The notes below the pieces were generated by a model. It was not told where the DNA came from. It saw nothing but the letters and a program-made list of their open reading frames with translations, and made no database searches. 34,156 nt of DNA from Lachnospiraceae bacterium (GTDB taxonomy: Bacteria > Bacillota > Clostridia > Lachnospirales > Lachnospiraceae): NCBI GenBank assembly GCA_016282435.1, contig JAEEKN010000164.1:1-34156 (forward strand), in the 5' to 3' direction. Positions 15,793-24,547 of this stretch are shown here, in pieces (the stretch's first letter is position 1; every line of letters begins with the position of its first letter). The translations under genes were made by a program, and so were the position numbers.

Positions 15793-17742
15793 TTATGAAT
15801 CCAGTTTTTCCGACAGTTCTTCCCATTTTTCGAGAAGAGCCTCCAGCTCTTTGGAATTTTTCTCGTGTTCTGCGGATAATTCCATAAGCTTTGAAGGGCG
15901 GGTAGCTACGTCGGGTTGCTGCATTTCTTCATCTATTTCAGAATTTCTGGCTTCGAGCCTATTTATCTCTTCTTCACATTTCTTTAATTCATTTTCAATC
16001 TTCCTGGTTTCCGCCTGCTTTTTCTTGGCGTTTGCCCAGTCCTCTTTGGAACCCTTTGATGATGCGGCATCATCGGATGAGACCGAAGCGGATACACCCG
16101 AGACGGCCACCTGTTTTTCTTCATGGAGTTTCATCAGCGCATCACGTTTTTCCAGATAGTAGTCGTAGCTCCCTTCAAAGCACAGGAAACCGTTATTCCT
16201 TAGTTCCATTATCTTTGTGGCGGTTTTATTGATGAAATATCTGTCATGGGAAACGTAGACAACGGTTCCTTTGTATGAAGATACAGCCTGCTCGAGTATT
16301 TCCTTCGATATGATATCAAGGTGGTTCGTAGGCTCATCGAGAAATAGAAGGTTTGCATCGGAAAGCATAAGTTTTGCCAGTGATACACGTCCTTTTTCTC
16401 CACCGCTTAAGTCCCTTATCAGTTTAAATACATCATCACCTGTAAACAGGAAAGCAGCGAGCACGTTCCTTACCCTGGTGTTATCCATATCGGGGTATGT
16501 ATCCTGAATCTCTTCAAATACTGTCTTTTCAGGGTTCAGGACATGATGTTCCTGATCGTAATAACCTGTATAGACCTTGGCTCCGAGTTTGAACGTTCCT
16601 GCATCGGGTTCGAGGAGCCCATTCAGGATTTTCATCAGTGTGGTTTTGCCGGTTCCGTTCGCACCTATGATGGCTACCTTGTCACCTTTTTTAACCTCAA
16701 AATCCACATCACGGAAGAGTGTTACACCGTCAAAGCCTTTTGATAGTCCTCTTACCGTCAGCACATCATTACCGCTCTCGATATTCGGTTCGAGGCGTAT
16801 ATCCATCTCGGCGTTCAGTTCCTTGGGAAGCTCGATACGTTCCACTTTTGCAAGTTGTTTCTCCCTGCTTTCTGCACGCTTTATGGACTTTTCACGGTTA
16901 AATGATTTCAGCTTTTCTATTACCGCTTCCTGATGCTTGATATCACGCTGCTGATTCAGATACTGCTTGATCAGGGCATCGCGCATCATCTTTTTCTTCT
17001 TCGAAAATTCGGTATAATTTCCGTCATAGCTTATGGCGTGTGTGTTCTCTATTTCTACTACTTTAGACACTATTTTGTCCAGGAAATAACGGTCATGGGC
17101 TACCAGGATAACGGCTCCTTTGTATGAACCGAGGAAACCTTCGAGCCATCTTATGGCATCCATGTCGAGATGGTTGGTGGGCTCGTCGAGCATGATGATA
17201 TCCGGTTTAGACAGCAGCAGTTTCGCCAGGGCTACTCTGGTTTTCTGACCTCCCGAGAGAGTACCGACCGTTTTAGAAAACTCGTCTTCTTCAAATCCGA
17301 GACCTTTCAGCACGCCTGTCACTTCACTTTTTATGGCATACCCGTTTGCATCCTCGAATTCGGCATTCATACGTGAGTAACGGTTTAGTGCCTGTTCGAG
17401 TTCTTCACCTTTGAGATCTTTAAGGGTATGTTCAGTTCTTCTGATATTTTCTTCCAAAGCGAGGATATCCGCTTTTACTGACAGAACCTCGTCATAGATA
17501 TTGTTATCGTCCGTGAGATTCTGAGTCTGGGTAAGTATTCCTATGCTTGCGTCTTTTTGCAGGGAAACCGTGCCTGAGTCGGGGGCAAGTTCGCCGGTTA
17601 TGATTTTTAATAATGTCGATTTACCTGCGCCGTTTATTCCGACGATTGCGGCTTTCTGACCCGCTTCTATATGAAATGAAACCTCGGACAGTATCATGTC
17701 CGTTCCGAAGCTCTTTGTTATGTTGTTTACGGATAATATCAC
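15793..17742 (-). CDS. ABC-F family ATPase
   Basis: The start is GTG at 17742 with GGAGG about nine bases ahead, and the protein then reads MILSVNNITKSFG. Two ABC cassettes are present: GINGAGKST, LSGGQKTRVALAKLL, IIMLDEPTNHLD, then GANGTGKTT, LSGGEKGRVSLAKLM and LLFLDEPTNHLD. The linker between them (about residues 235-300) is basic, as in ABC-F proteins that reach into the ribosome, and the last 90 residues form a charged coiled coil. There are no membrane segments. At 649 residues it fits the YdiF/Uup-like group, which act on translating ribosomes. Antibiotic resistance cannot be claimed. Confidence 0.92.
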   Translation of the reverse strand: MILSVNNITKSFGTDMILSEVSFHIEAGQKAAIVGINGAGKSTLLKIITGELAPDSGTVSLQKDASIGILTQTQNLTDDNNIYDEVLSVKADILALEENIRRTEHTLKDLKGEELEQALNRYSRMNAEFEDANGYAIKSEVTGVLKGLGFEEDEFSKTVGTLSGGQKTRVALAKLLLSKPDIIMLDEPTNHLDMDAIRWLEGFLGSYKGAVILVAHDRYFLDKIVSKVVEIENTHAISYDGNYTEFSKKKKMMRDALIKQYLNQQRDIKHQEAVIEKLKSFNREKSIKRAESREKQLAKVERIELPKELNAEMDIRLEPNIESGNDVLTVRGLSKGFDGVTLFRDVDFEVKKGDKVAIIGANGTGKTTLMKILNGLLEPDAGTFKLGAKVYTGYYDQEHHVLNPEKTVFEEIQDTYPDMDNTRVRNVLAAFLFTGDDVFKLIRDLSGGEKGRVSLAKLMLSDANLLFLDEPTNHLDIISKEILEQAVSSYKGTVVYVSHDRYFINKTATKIMELRNNGFLCFEGSYDYYLEKRDALMKLHEEKQVAVSGVSASVSSDDAASSKGSKEDWANAKKKQAETRKIENELKKCEEEINRLEARNSEIDEEMQQPDVATRPSKLMELSAEHEKNSKELEALLEKWEELSEKLDS

Positions 17743-17773
17743 TTTCTTTTTCCTCCGGGTTTAGTACTATATA

Positions 17774-17801
17774 ATTATACCCATGAAATAAAAAAAATCA
17801 A
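17774..17801 (-). promoter_or_regulatory. Promoter of the ABC-F operon
   Basis: On the minus strand TTGATT and TATAAT are 16 bases apart, about 30 bases ahead of the GTG start. A small palindrome GTTAAACTTAAC adjoins the -35 box; its meaning is unknown. Confidence 0.6.
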
Positions 17802-17879
17802 GTTAAACTTAACAAGGCACGGATATGAAAAGTAAGCACGCGTCCTGCAATAAAGCGGACCGGCTATGTATAGTAACAT

Positions 17880-17908
17880 TTGACAAAAAAATAGTTTTGG
17901 GATAAAAT
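17880..17908 (+). promoter_or_regulatory. Promoter of the MutS-like operon
   Basis: TTGACA (17880-17885) and TAAAAT (17903-17908) are 17 bases apart, about 40 bases ahead of the first ATG. It is divergent from the ABC-F promoter; the 206-base intergenic region contains nothing else obvious. Confidence 0.75.
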
Positions 17909-17948
17909 AAAATGATATGAAAAAATGCAATTTTAGAATGGAGATAAT

Positions 17949-19520
17949 ATGGGATTTGAGAGCATACTTGATATAAAGGAATCGAATAAAGGAGTGACAA
18001 GGCCTGCATTTTTCCTGGACCTGAACATAGATCAGATTATAGAAAGGGCCACAAAAGGAGACAGAGGAGTGATACAGTATTTTGAGTATTTCCCTCTGGA
18101 CGAGGAATGCGTGGAATACAGACGCATGGTATACCGTGATATATGCGAATGCGGATTATATGACGCGCTGGCCGCCTTCAATATGGCATATAACGAATAC
18201 CGCGATATCGAGAATAAGAAAAACAGCACACGTGTAGATCTTCAAAAACCGGTCTGGAATTTCTGCGGTATGGTAATATATACGGGATGTCTGGTAAACC
18301 TTCTTGAGGCACTTAAGGCAGCGGATCTGAAGTCTGAAGGTTTTACGGAGCTTGCGAAATACCTCGAAGAGTATACCGGAACGCAGGATTTTATCTCTAT
18401 GAAAGAAAAATCCGTGAAGCTTAAGACTGCACTTGATGCGTTGTCTGTTACGGCCGATTATGAAAACGGAAGAATAATAGTGTCGGTTGAAAACGGTATT
18501 GAGGAAGAAAAAGAGAAGAGCGCTGAAGAGGATGATGAGCAGGAAGAAAGAAACTTTAGATTCTATGAAGAATTCCTCTCCGGAATCTGTGCTACCAACG
18601 AAAAAGAGTTTGTCAATCCCTGTGCATCTACCGACGAACTTACCGGATTCGAACAGGAGATAGTAAAGATAGTCGCAAAAAGAAATCCGGATATTTTCAA
18701 AGAAGCCGACAAGCTTTATGATGAAAAGAATAAATATGAGAATACGGTGTTTGGCAGGCTTGCAGATGAACTGAGGTTTTATCTTTCCTTCTATGAATTT
18801 GAGGAGAAGATGAAAAAAGCGGGATTTGCATTTACGAGTCCCAAAAAGTCGGAAGGCGAACGGATAGCTGCTACCGGACTTTACGATCTGGCACTTGCCT
18901 GTGTAAACTCGGAAAAAGGAAAACCTGTGATCAGTAATGACATGTCGTATGAAAAAGGAGAACTTTTCTTTGTCCTTACAGGTCCCAATCAGGGCGGAAA
19001 AACCACTTTTGCGAGAAGTCTCGGACAGCTGGTATATTTTTCAAAAGTCGGGCTTGATGTTCCTGCAAAAGAAGCTTCGGTGATGTATTTCCCGGATATA
19101 CTTACACACTTCTCCGTAGAAGAAAGCGTGGAGACCGGACGAGGCAAACTGATGGAAGAGCTGGTTCGTCTGTCACCTATGATGAAGGAAAATCCAAGCG
19201 ATGCATTTGTGGTAATAAACGAATTGTTTACCACTGCGGCAAATTACGATGCGATCATCATGGGCCAGAACGTGCTGAAGCATTTTCTGGAACAGGGATG
19301 TCACGGGATATATGTCACGCACTTGAGGGAGCTCTGTGATATAGATGACAGGATAGTAGGTCTTTCTGCACAGCTGGACGAGAATGGCAAACAGAACTTT
19401 AAGATATTGAAAAAAGCGGTGGACTACGAAGGATGTGCAAAGAATCAGGTGGAGAAGTACGGCCTGGGTTACGAGAATCTGAAGAAGAGACTTGAATCGA
19501 TCAGAGGGACGGTTCTGTGA
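17949..19520 (+). CDS. MutS-family ATPase (first of a pair), no mismatch-recognition domain
   Basis: The 523-residue protein ends in a MutS-type ATPase: Walker A LTGPNQGGKTTFARSLG (about residue 343), the helix-strand region DILTHFSVEESVETGRGKL, Walker B FVVINELFTTA and the switch GIYVTHLRELCDID. The Walker B Asp of MutS is Asn here (INEL); the following Glu is kept. Residues 1-330 are mostly helical, like a lever or core domain, and I see no FxE mismatch-binding motif. It is unlikely to be a mismatch sensor; MutS relatives without that domain act in recombination or unknown pathways. The last codons lie inside a REP-like palindrome. A second MutS-like gene follows 34 bases on. Confidence 0.82.
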   Translation: MGFESILDIKESNKGVTRPAFFLDLNIDQIIERATKGDRGVIQYFEYFPLDEECVEYRRMVYRDICECGLYDALAAFNMAYNEYRDIENKKNSTRVDLQKPVWNFCGMVIYTGCLVNLLEALKAADLKSEGFTELAKYLEEYTGTQDFISMKEKSVKLKTALDALSVTADYENGRIIVSVENGIEEEKEKSAEEDDEQEERNFRFYEEFLSGICATNEKEFVNPCASTDELTGFEQEIVKIVAKRNPDIFKEADKLYDEKNKYENTVFGRLADELRFYLSFYEFEEKMKKAGFAFTSPKKSEGERIAATGLYDLALACVNSEKGKPVISNDMSYEKGELFFVLTGPNQGGKTTFARSLGQLVYFSKVGLDVPAKEASVMYFPDILTHFSVEESVETGRGKLMEELVRLSPMMKENPSDAFVVINELFTTAANYDAIIMGQNVLKHFLEQGCHGIYVTHLRELCDIDDRIVGLSAQLDENGKQNFKILKKAVDYEGCAKNQVEKYGLGYENLKKRLESIRGTVL

Positions 19521-19521
19521 T
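19500..19521. repeat. REP-like palindrome overlapping a stop codon
   Basis: ATCAGAGGGACGGTTCTGTGAT is the same element as the inverted pair at 33048-33071 and 33290-33313, with one change (CTC to GTG side of the arm). It supplies the last residues (IRGTVL) and the TGA of the first MutS-like gene. Confidence 0.7.
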
Positions 19522-19554
19522 TGATGCAGTGATGTATATAAATGAGGGGATGCA

Positions 19555-21234
19555 ATGAACGCATATTTGTTATATAAGGATAAAGAATGGGTCGGAGCTT
19601 CAAAGTACTTTGATTCCAAATCGATAGTTCAGGATTTAGGGCTTAAAACCCTGTATATGAATGCCGGAAAAGACGTGGTATTTGAAAACGGAGCTGCAAA
19701 ACAGATAAAAGAACAGGATCCGTTTATAACGGATACGATGAGCAGGGTTATGGTGGTTCCGCTCGTCTCAAAAGAAGAGATATTATACAGGCAGAAGATA
19801 TTAAAGGACTGTCTGGAAAACGAAAGTTTTATCCAGGACCTGTACAAGGCTGCGACATCCATAGTCGGAGAATGGGACAAACTGGGGAGAAGAGCCACGG
19901 GATACAGCGGAAGATCCGATGATGCGGGCTGGACGGTCACACAGATACATCTGACTTCGCTCTTCGTTTCGGGTCTTAAAAAGATAAAAAAACTTCTCAG
20001 GGGAAGTACGGTTCTGTTTTCATCTGAAGGTCTGAAAAATCTCGCAAAGCGTCTGAATGAAGAATTCGACGACGAATATGAAAAGAAGATAGAGACGCTT
20101 CTTAATGATGTTTCATTCTATGTGAAGGAAAGCGAAGAAAAGGACGGAGCACTGTTTGTATACTCTCCGAGACTGGTAATAGAGGGGAAACTCGGAGCCG
20201 GACTGAAACTCAAAGATGTGAAATTAAAGGAAGTCACATCAAAAATGGTAAGATACAGGAATCCGAAAAGCACGATATCAAAAATAGTAGGATTCAAGAA
20301 TTCCCTGACCCCCGATTCATTTTCTGTCAAAATGACTCCGGCTATAGAAAAACAGGTGGTTCAGCTGGAGCAGAATACAGTAAATTATATTATGACTTTT
20401 ACCGGAGAATTTTTGGACAGATTCTCGGGATTCTTTGATCAGCTGTTGTTCCAGACAGCGTTTTACAGGGGTGCCGTGAATTTGAGCCGGCATATGAAGC
20501 GTATCGGGATAGACTATTGTTTCCCTACGGTATGTGAGAGGAATAATCTGGCGTTCAGTGAGCTTAAAGAATTTGTCATGTGTATGGAACAGCGTGTGAA
20601 TGCGGTAGGAAATACCTGCAACATACACGACAAAATGCTCGTGATCATCACCGGAGCCAACCAGGGAGGAAAATCTACGTTTCTTAGAAGCGTAGGCATT
20701 GCCCAGGTTATGATGCAGGCAGGACTTCAGGTAGCTGCGGAAAGCTTTTCAAGCGGAATATTTACATCTCTGTTTACTCACTTTACCCGTCGTGAGGACT
20801 CAGCCATGAACAGCGGACGTCTGGATGAAGAACTGGGACGTATGAATTCCATAATCGACCATCTGGATAACGCATCCCTCGTACTTTTAAATGAATCATT
20901 TGCTACTACTACGGAGATAGACGGATCCATTATAGCCTATGATATCATAAAAGCCATGAACGAGGCAGGAGTGAAGGTCATCACTGTTACTCATCTTTTG
21001 TCGTTTGCCCAGAAGATATATGCGGAGACTGAAGAGAAGGAAAAGAACAATGAACATTCTGATATCACCTTTTTCTGTGCCGAAAGAAAAGAAGGCGGCG
21101 TGAGAACGTTCAAGATGATACAGAGCGTTCCCGAGCTGACAAGTTTCGGTCTCGATCTGTATGCGGATGTTATAGGAAAACCTGTGATTTTTTCGGAGGT
21201 AGGTTCAAATGAACAGGAAGGAATTAAAAAATAG
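19555..21234 (+). CDS. MutS-family ATPase (second of a pair)
   Basis: GAGGGGA supports the ATG. The 559-residue product has a C-terminal MutS ATPase: Walker A IITGANQGGKSTFLRSVG (about residue 365), the segment SLFTHFTRREDSAMNSGRLDEELGRM, Walker B LVLLNESFATTTEIDGS and VKVITVTHLLSFA. As in its neighbour, the Walker B Asp is Asn (LNES). The first 350 residues are helical without a mismatch-binding motif. The two genes are far apart in sequence but share architecture, suggesting an obligate heterodimer rather than a recent duplication (inference). Its end overlaps the next gene by 26 bases. Confidence 0.82.
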   Translation: MNAYLLYKDKEWVGASKYFDSKSIVQDLGLKTLYMNAGKDVVFENGAAKQIKEQDPFITDTMSRVMVVPLVSKEEILYRQKILKDCLENESFIQDLYKAATSIVGEWDKLGRRATGYSGRSDDAGWTVTQIHLTSLFVSGLKKIKKLLRGSTVLFSSEGLKNLAKRLNEEFDDEYEKKIETLLNDVSFYVKESEEKDGALFVYSPRLVIEGKLGAGLKLKDVKLKEVTSKMVRYRNPKSTISKIVGFKNSLTPDSFSVKMTPAIEKQVVQLEQNTVNYIMTFTGEFLDRFSGFFDQLLFQTAFYRGAVNLSRHMKRIGIDYCFPTVCERNNLAFSELKEFVMCMEQRVNAVGNTCNIHDKMLVIITGANQGGKSTFLRSVGIAQVMMQAGLQVAAESFSSGIFTSLFTHFTRREDSAMNSGRLDEELGRMNSIIDHLDNASLVLLNESFATTTEIDGSIIAYDIIKAMNEAGVKVITVTHLLSFAQKIYAETEEKEKNNEHSDITFFCAERKEGGVRTFKMIQSVPELTSFGLDLYADVIGKPVIFSEVGSNEQEGIKK

Positions 21235-23215
21235 GGGACTTGCAGTATTAAAGACCCACTATTGGATAATAGTCCTGATCATGGCATTCACTTCATTTAT
21301 CGGAGTGGAGAATGCCTCTTCATTTGGTTCGCTGAAAAGGGCATTGTCAAGGGAGAGCCTGCTGGATTCTGATGAAATATCAACCTCCATAATGGATGAG
21401 AGATTCGGAGGGGTCGCAGATGTGTTCCAGTACATAACCAGCGGGTTCGGAGCCGATAAAGTATGGGACAGTGCCACAAAACTAAAAGATAATATCACGG
21501 AAAGCGGTAAAAAAATAGGTGACAGCTTGTCAAACGGCATCCTCGAAGGCAAGGATTCCCTGATAGACGGTGTGAAGAACTTAAAAGACGGACTTACCGA
21601 TGTAAAGGACAGTGTTTCCCGTGTAGCAAGCCAGATAGACGGAGGAGCACTGGAATCTTCATACATTGGTCCCGTAGAAGTAGGTAAAACTCAGGGAGTA
21701 TTTGCGGAAATCGTAAACTCTCTTACATCGGGAAAGCTCTTCAACCGTATCTTTGCGGGTATAGCATCGATCGTAAAGTCGGATAATGCGGCATCTATAA
21801 TTATCATCGGATTGATGATCCTGCTTTCAGTATTTATTTGGTATTTTGTTTTTAATATATTTAAGGTTGTATCCATACGTTTTGTGCTGGAATCGAGGAC
21901 TTATGAAACTGTCCCCATCAGAAGAGTTTTTTATCTATTCAGATCCGGCAGATGGATACAGACGGCATGGGTATTGTTTTCTACTACGATTATAACCATC
22001 CTGTGGTCCCTTACGTTGGTGGGCGGTATTATAAAAGCATATCAGTACATGCTGGTGCCGTATATTATGGCTGAAAACCCCGGCATATCGGCAAAAGAAG
22101 CCAGAAAACTTTCAACCGATATGATGAACGGACACAAATGGGAGGCGTTTAAGCTCGGTGTTTCGTTTTTGGGATGGAAAGTGCTGTCATTTTTCACGTT
22201 CGGAATTTTGGAACTGTTCTTCTTAAATGCGTATGAGGCCGCTACATTTGCCGAGTATTATACGGAACTCAGGACTCAGATAAAAAAGAAAAAGAAGTCC
22301 GTTCCTGAAGCAGAGCTGTTAAACGACAGATTCCTCTATGTCAAGGCTGATGACAAGCATATCGATGAAGCTTATGCGGATATAAAAAGCCTTGTGGATG
22401 AGGAGATGCCGGCACCTTCCGAGATGAAGGGCGTTGCCGGATTTATAGCAAAGAATTTTGGTCTGGTACTTTTTGCCAGCCGTGAAGAGAAAAAGCTTTG
22501 CGAGTATGAAGAACACCAGATGAAGATAAAGACAAAGCAGGCGGTCTTTGAAAAGAAGATTTATCCGTTCAGACTATTCCCGGCATACAGAAAGACCATA
22601 CTGCATCTGATAAAACCGCCCAAGATTGAATATCTTCATTACGGCAGACGGTATTCTATATGGTCGATAGTACTGATGTTTTTCTGTTTCTCATTTATAG
22701 GCTGGCTGTGGGAAGTGGGACTTCATCTGTATGAGGACGGAGTATTCGTAAACAGGGGATTCCTGCGCGGACCCATAGTTCCGATTTACGGCTGTGGAAG
22801 TATCCTGATACTTATTTTCTTAAACAGGTTCAGGAACAGACCGTTACTGGAATTCGGAAGCATACTTGTATTAAGCGCTATCATGGAGTATTCTACCGCA
22901 ACGGTTCTTGATAATATGTATCACACCCAGTGGTGGGATTATACGGGTTATTTCTTAAATATTCAGGGCAGGATATGTGCGGAAGGTTTGCTTCTGTTTG
23001 CGGTACTCGGGTGCCTGGTGGTATATTTCTTAGGCCCTGTATGTGACAACTGTTTCAGAAAATGGAGGCTGCGTTATGTGGCCCCCCTGTGTATCATGCT
23101 GCTCCTGATATTTATGGCGGATATTGTATATTCAAGCAATAATCTGAATACCGGAGCAGGCATCACCGAATATCCAGACCAGCATCCTGAGACAGTACAG
23201 GAGAGTGGAACGTGA
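21209..23215 (+). CDS. Large membrane protein: DUF975-like N-terminus, CmpB-like C-terminus
   Basis: GGAGG sits eight bases ahead of the ATG, inside the second MutS-like gene, so the two are translationally close. The 668-residue protein starts MNRKELKNRGLAVLKTHYW, the DUF975 opening. Residues about 70-165 are an amphipathic, probably extracytoplasmic helical region (LKDGLTDVKDSVSRVASQID). Further DUF975-like helices follow (ENPGISAKEARKLSTDMMNG), then a cytoplasmic stretch at about 365-480. From residue about 485 there is a multi-helix CmpB-like putative permease domain (FIGWLWEVGLHLYEDGVFVNRG, GPIVPIYGCGS, TQWWDYTGYF). Function is unknown; no ABC ATPase partner is adjacent. Its link to the MutS pair is by position only. 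Confidence 0.8.
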   Translation: MNRKELKNRGLAVLKTHYWIIVLIMAFTSFIGVENASSFGSLKRALSRESLLDSDEISTSIMDERFGGVADVFQYITSGFGADKVWDSATKLKDNITESGKKIGDSLSNGILEGKDSLIDGVKNLKDGLTDVKDSVSRVASQIDGGALESSYIGPVEVGKTQGVFAEIVNSLTSGKLFNRIFAGIASIVKSDNAASIIIIGLMILLSVFIWYFVFNIFKVVSIRFVLESRTYETVPIRRVFYLFRSGRWIQTAWVLFSTTIITILWSLTLVGGIIKAYQYMLVPYIMAENPGISAKEARKLSTDMMNGHKWEAFKLGVSFLGWKVLSFFTFGILELFFLNAYEAATFAEYYTELRTQIKKKKKSVPEAELLNDRFLYVKADDKHIDEAYADIKSLVDEEMPAPSEMKGVAGFIAKNFGLVLFASREEKKLCEYEEHQMKIKTKQAVFEKKIYPFRLFPAYRKTILHLIKPPKIEYLHYGRRYSIWSIVLMFFCFSFIGWLWEVGLHLYEDGVFVNRGFLRGPIVPIYGCGSILILIFLNRFRNRPLLEFGSILVLSAIMEYSTATVLDNMYHTQWWDYTGYFLNIQGRICAEGLLLFAVLGCLVVYFLGPVCDNCFRKWRLRYVAPLCIMLLLIFMADIVYSSNNLNTGAGITEYPDQHPETVQESGT

Positions 23216-23279
23216 CAGTAGGAATTGTTCTTTTGGTCACATGATTTAGTTATTGTTATAAAAGGATAAATTTTACAAA

Positions 23280-24482
23280 ATGTTAGCATTAATACTTAGT
23301 CCGTTATATTTATTTGCGACATGGCTTATAGCATTTATGGTAAACAGATGGCTGAAGGCATGTTTTAAGAAAACAAATATACTGGTGAAAATCCTGATCT
23401 ACGGTGTGTTTATATTTGCGGCAGCAGCGATGCCCATAGGCTTTCTGCTCCCGTATTCAAAGACGAAGTTCGCATTCCAGCATTATGGCAGCATGTGGCT
23501 GGGGGTACTTCTCTACTCACTGTTCCCGGCTATACTGTATCTTATTTTCTGTCTTATCTGGAGAATCGTAAAAAAGAAGAAGGGGACTACAAAAAGTCTT
23601 GAAAGACCCAGAGAGATAGCCATCAGCGCTGCGTCTGCCGGTATAATATTTACATTGATAATATGTATCTACGGTTTTATCCATGCCACCGATACCAGGG
23701 TCACGGATTATTCGGTGGAACTTCCGAAGAAAAACGGCAGGCTTGAAGAACTGAATGCCGTAATGGTAGCCGATATGCATATGGGATTCAATATCGGTGT
23801 ACCCGAGATGGAAAAGATGGTGAAGCTTATAAATGAGTGTGAACCGGATATAGTGTTTATTTGTGGAGATATTTTTGATAATATATATGACGCTTTGGAC
23901 GATCCGGAAAGGCTCATCGGACTTTACCGTGAGATACACAGTAAATACGGAATATACGCATGTTACGGCAATCATGATGTTGATGAACCTGTACTTGCGG
24001 GATTTACATTTAATCAGGACCGGAAAAAAGAAAGTGATCCGAGAATGGATGAATTCCTTGAAAAAGCCGGTGTAAATCTGCTGATGGATGAGGGAGTCCT
24101 GATAGAAGACAGTGTATATGTGTACGGACGTCCCGATTATGCAAGACCCGGAAGAGGAATAACAGTCAGGAATACCCCTCTGGAGATTATGGATAAAGCT
24201 CCCGCTTCGGATTATCCTGTGATAGTGCTCGACCATGAACCGAAAGGCCTTGAGGAACTGGCGGCAGCAGGGGTGGATCTGACATTAAGCGGTCATACCC
24301 ATGCGGGTCAGGTATTCCCCGGGAATATCCTGCTCGTTATTATAAGTGAGAATTCATACGGATTAAAAAAGATAGGAGATATGACTGATATAGTGACGTC
24401 TGGTGTAGGTCTCTTTGGACCGTATATGAGAGTCGGAACTATATCGGAGATATGCAATATAAAAATACGATTTACAGAGTAA
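23280..24482 (+). CDS. Membrane-anchored metallophosphoesterase (YkuE-like)
   Basis: The 400-residue product has about four N-terminal membrane helices (LALILSPLYLFATWLIAFM, ILIYGVFIFAAAAMPIGFLL and two more to residue about 140). A calcineurin-type phosphoesterase follows: VADMHMG, FICGDIFDN, YACYGNHDVDE, VLDHEPKG and LSGHTHAGQVFPGN, giving all five metal-binding blocks. Relatives cleave phosphoesters such as UDP-sugar lipids or cyclic nucleotides; the substrate here is unknown. The catalytic domain follows the last helix and is probably on the outer face. The ribosome site is weak (AAAGGA, 14 bases away). It ends at a bidirectional terminator. Confidence 0.87.
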   Translation: MLALILSPLYLFATWLIAFMVNRWLKACFKKTNILVKILIYGVFIFAAAAMPIGFLLPYSKTKFAFQHYGSMWLGVLLYSLFPAILYLIFCLIWRIVKKKKGTTKSLERPREIAISAASAGIIFTLIICIYGFIHATDTRVTDYSVELPKKNGRLEELNAVMVADMHMGFNIGVPEMEKMVKLINECEPDIVFICGDIFDNIYDALDDPERLIGLYREIHSKYGIYACYGNHDVDEPVLAGFTFNQDRKKESDPRMDEFLEKAGVNLLMDEGVLIEDSVYVYGRPDYARPGRGITVRNTPLEIMDKAPASDYPVIVLDHEPKGLEELAAAGVDLTLSGHTHAGQVFPGNILLVIISENSYGLKKIGDMTDIVTSGVGLFGPYMRVGTISEICNIKIRFTE

Positions 24483-24484
24483 AT

Positions 24485-24522
24485 AAAAAGAATCCGGGCT
24501 GTCCACAGTCCGAATTCTTTTT
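24485..24522. terminator. Bidirectional terminator between convergent genes
   Basis: A 17-base stem (AAAAAGAATCCGGGCTG against CAGTCCGAATTCTTTTT, two imperfect pairs) with loop TCCA begins three bases past the phosphoesterase stop and has T runs on both strands. It serves the phosphoesterase and, on the minus strand, the sugar isomerase gene. Confidence 0.9.
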
Positions 24523-24547
24523 GTATATGATTATTGTAAGCGTTACA

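Noticed and set aside
17949-21234. Canonical MutS mismatch repair proteins
   Set aside because: Both lack a mismatch-recognition domain and are far shorter than MutS; only the ATPase part is shared.
23233-23262. TTGGTC and extended -10 TGTTATAAA before the phosphoesterase
   Set aside because: Spacing of 18 is acceptable, but the expected transcript would begin beyond the only ribosome-like AAAGGA and leave about ten leader bases, so support is mixed.
23517-24236. 239-residue minus-strand ORF
   Set aside because: Antisense to the metallophosphoesterase, whose motifs are all in the plus frame.
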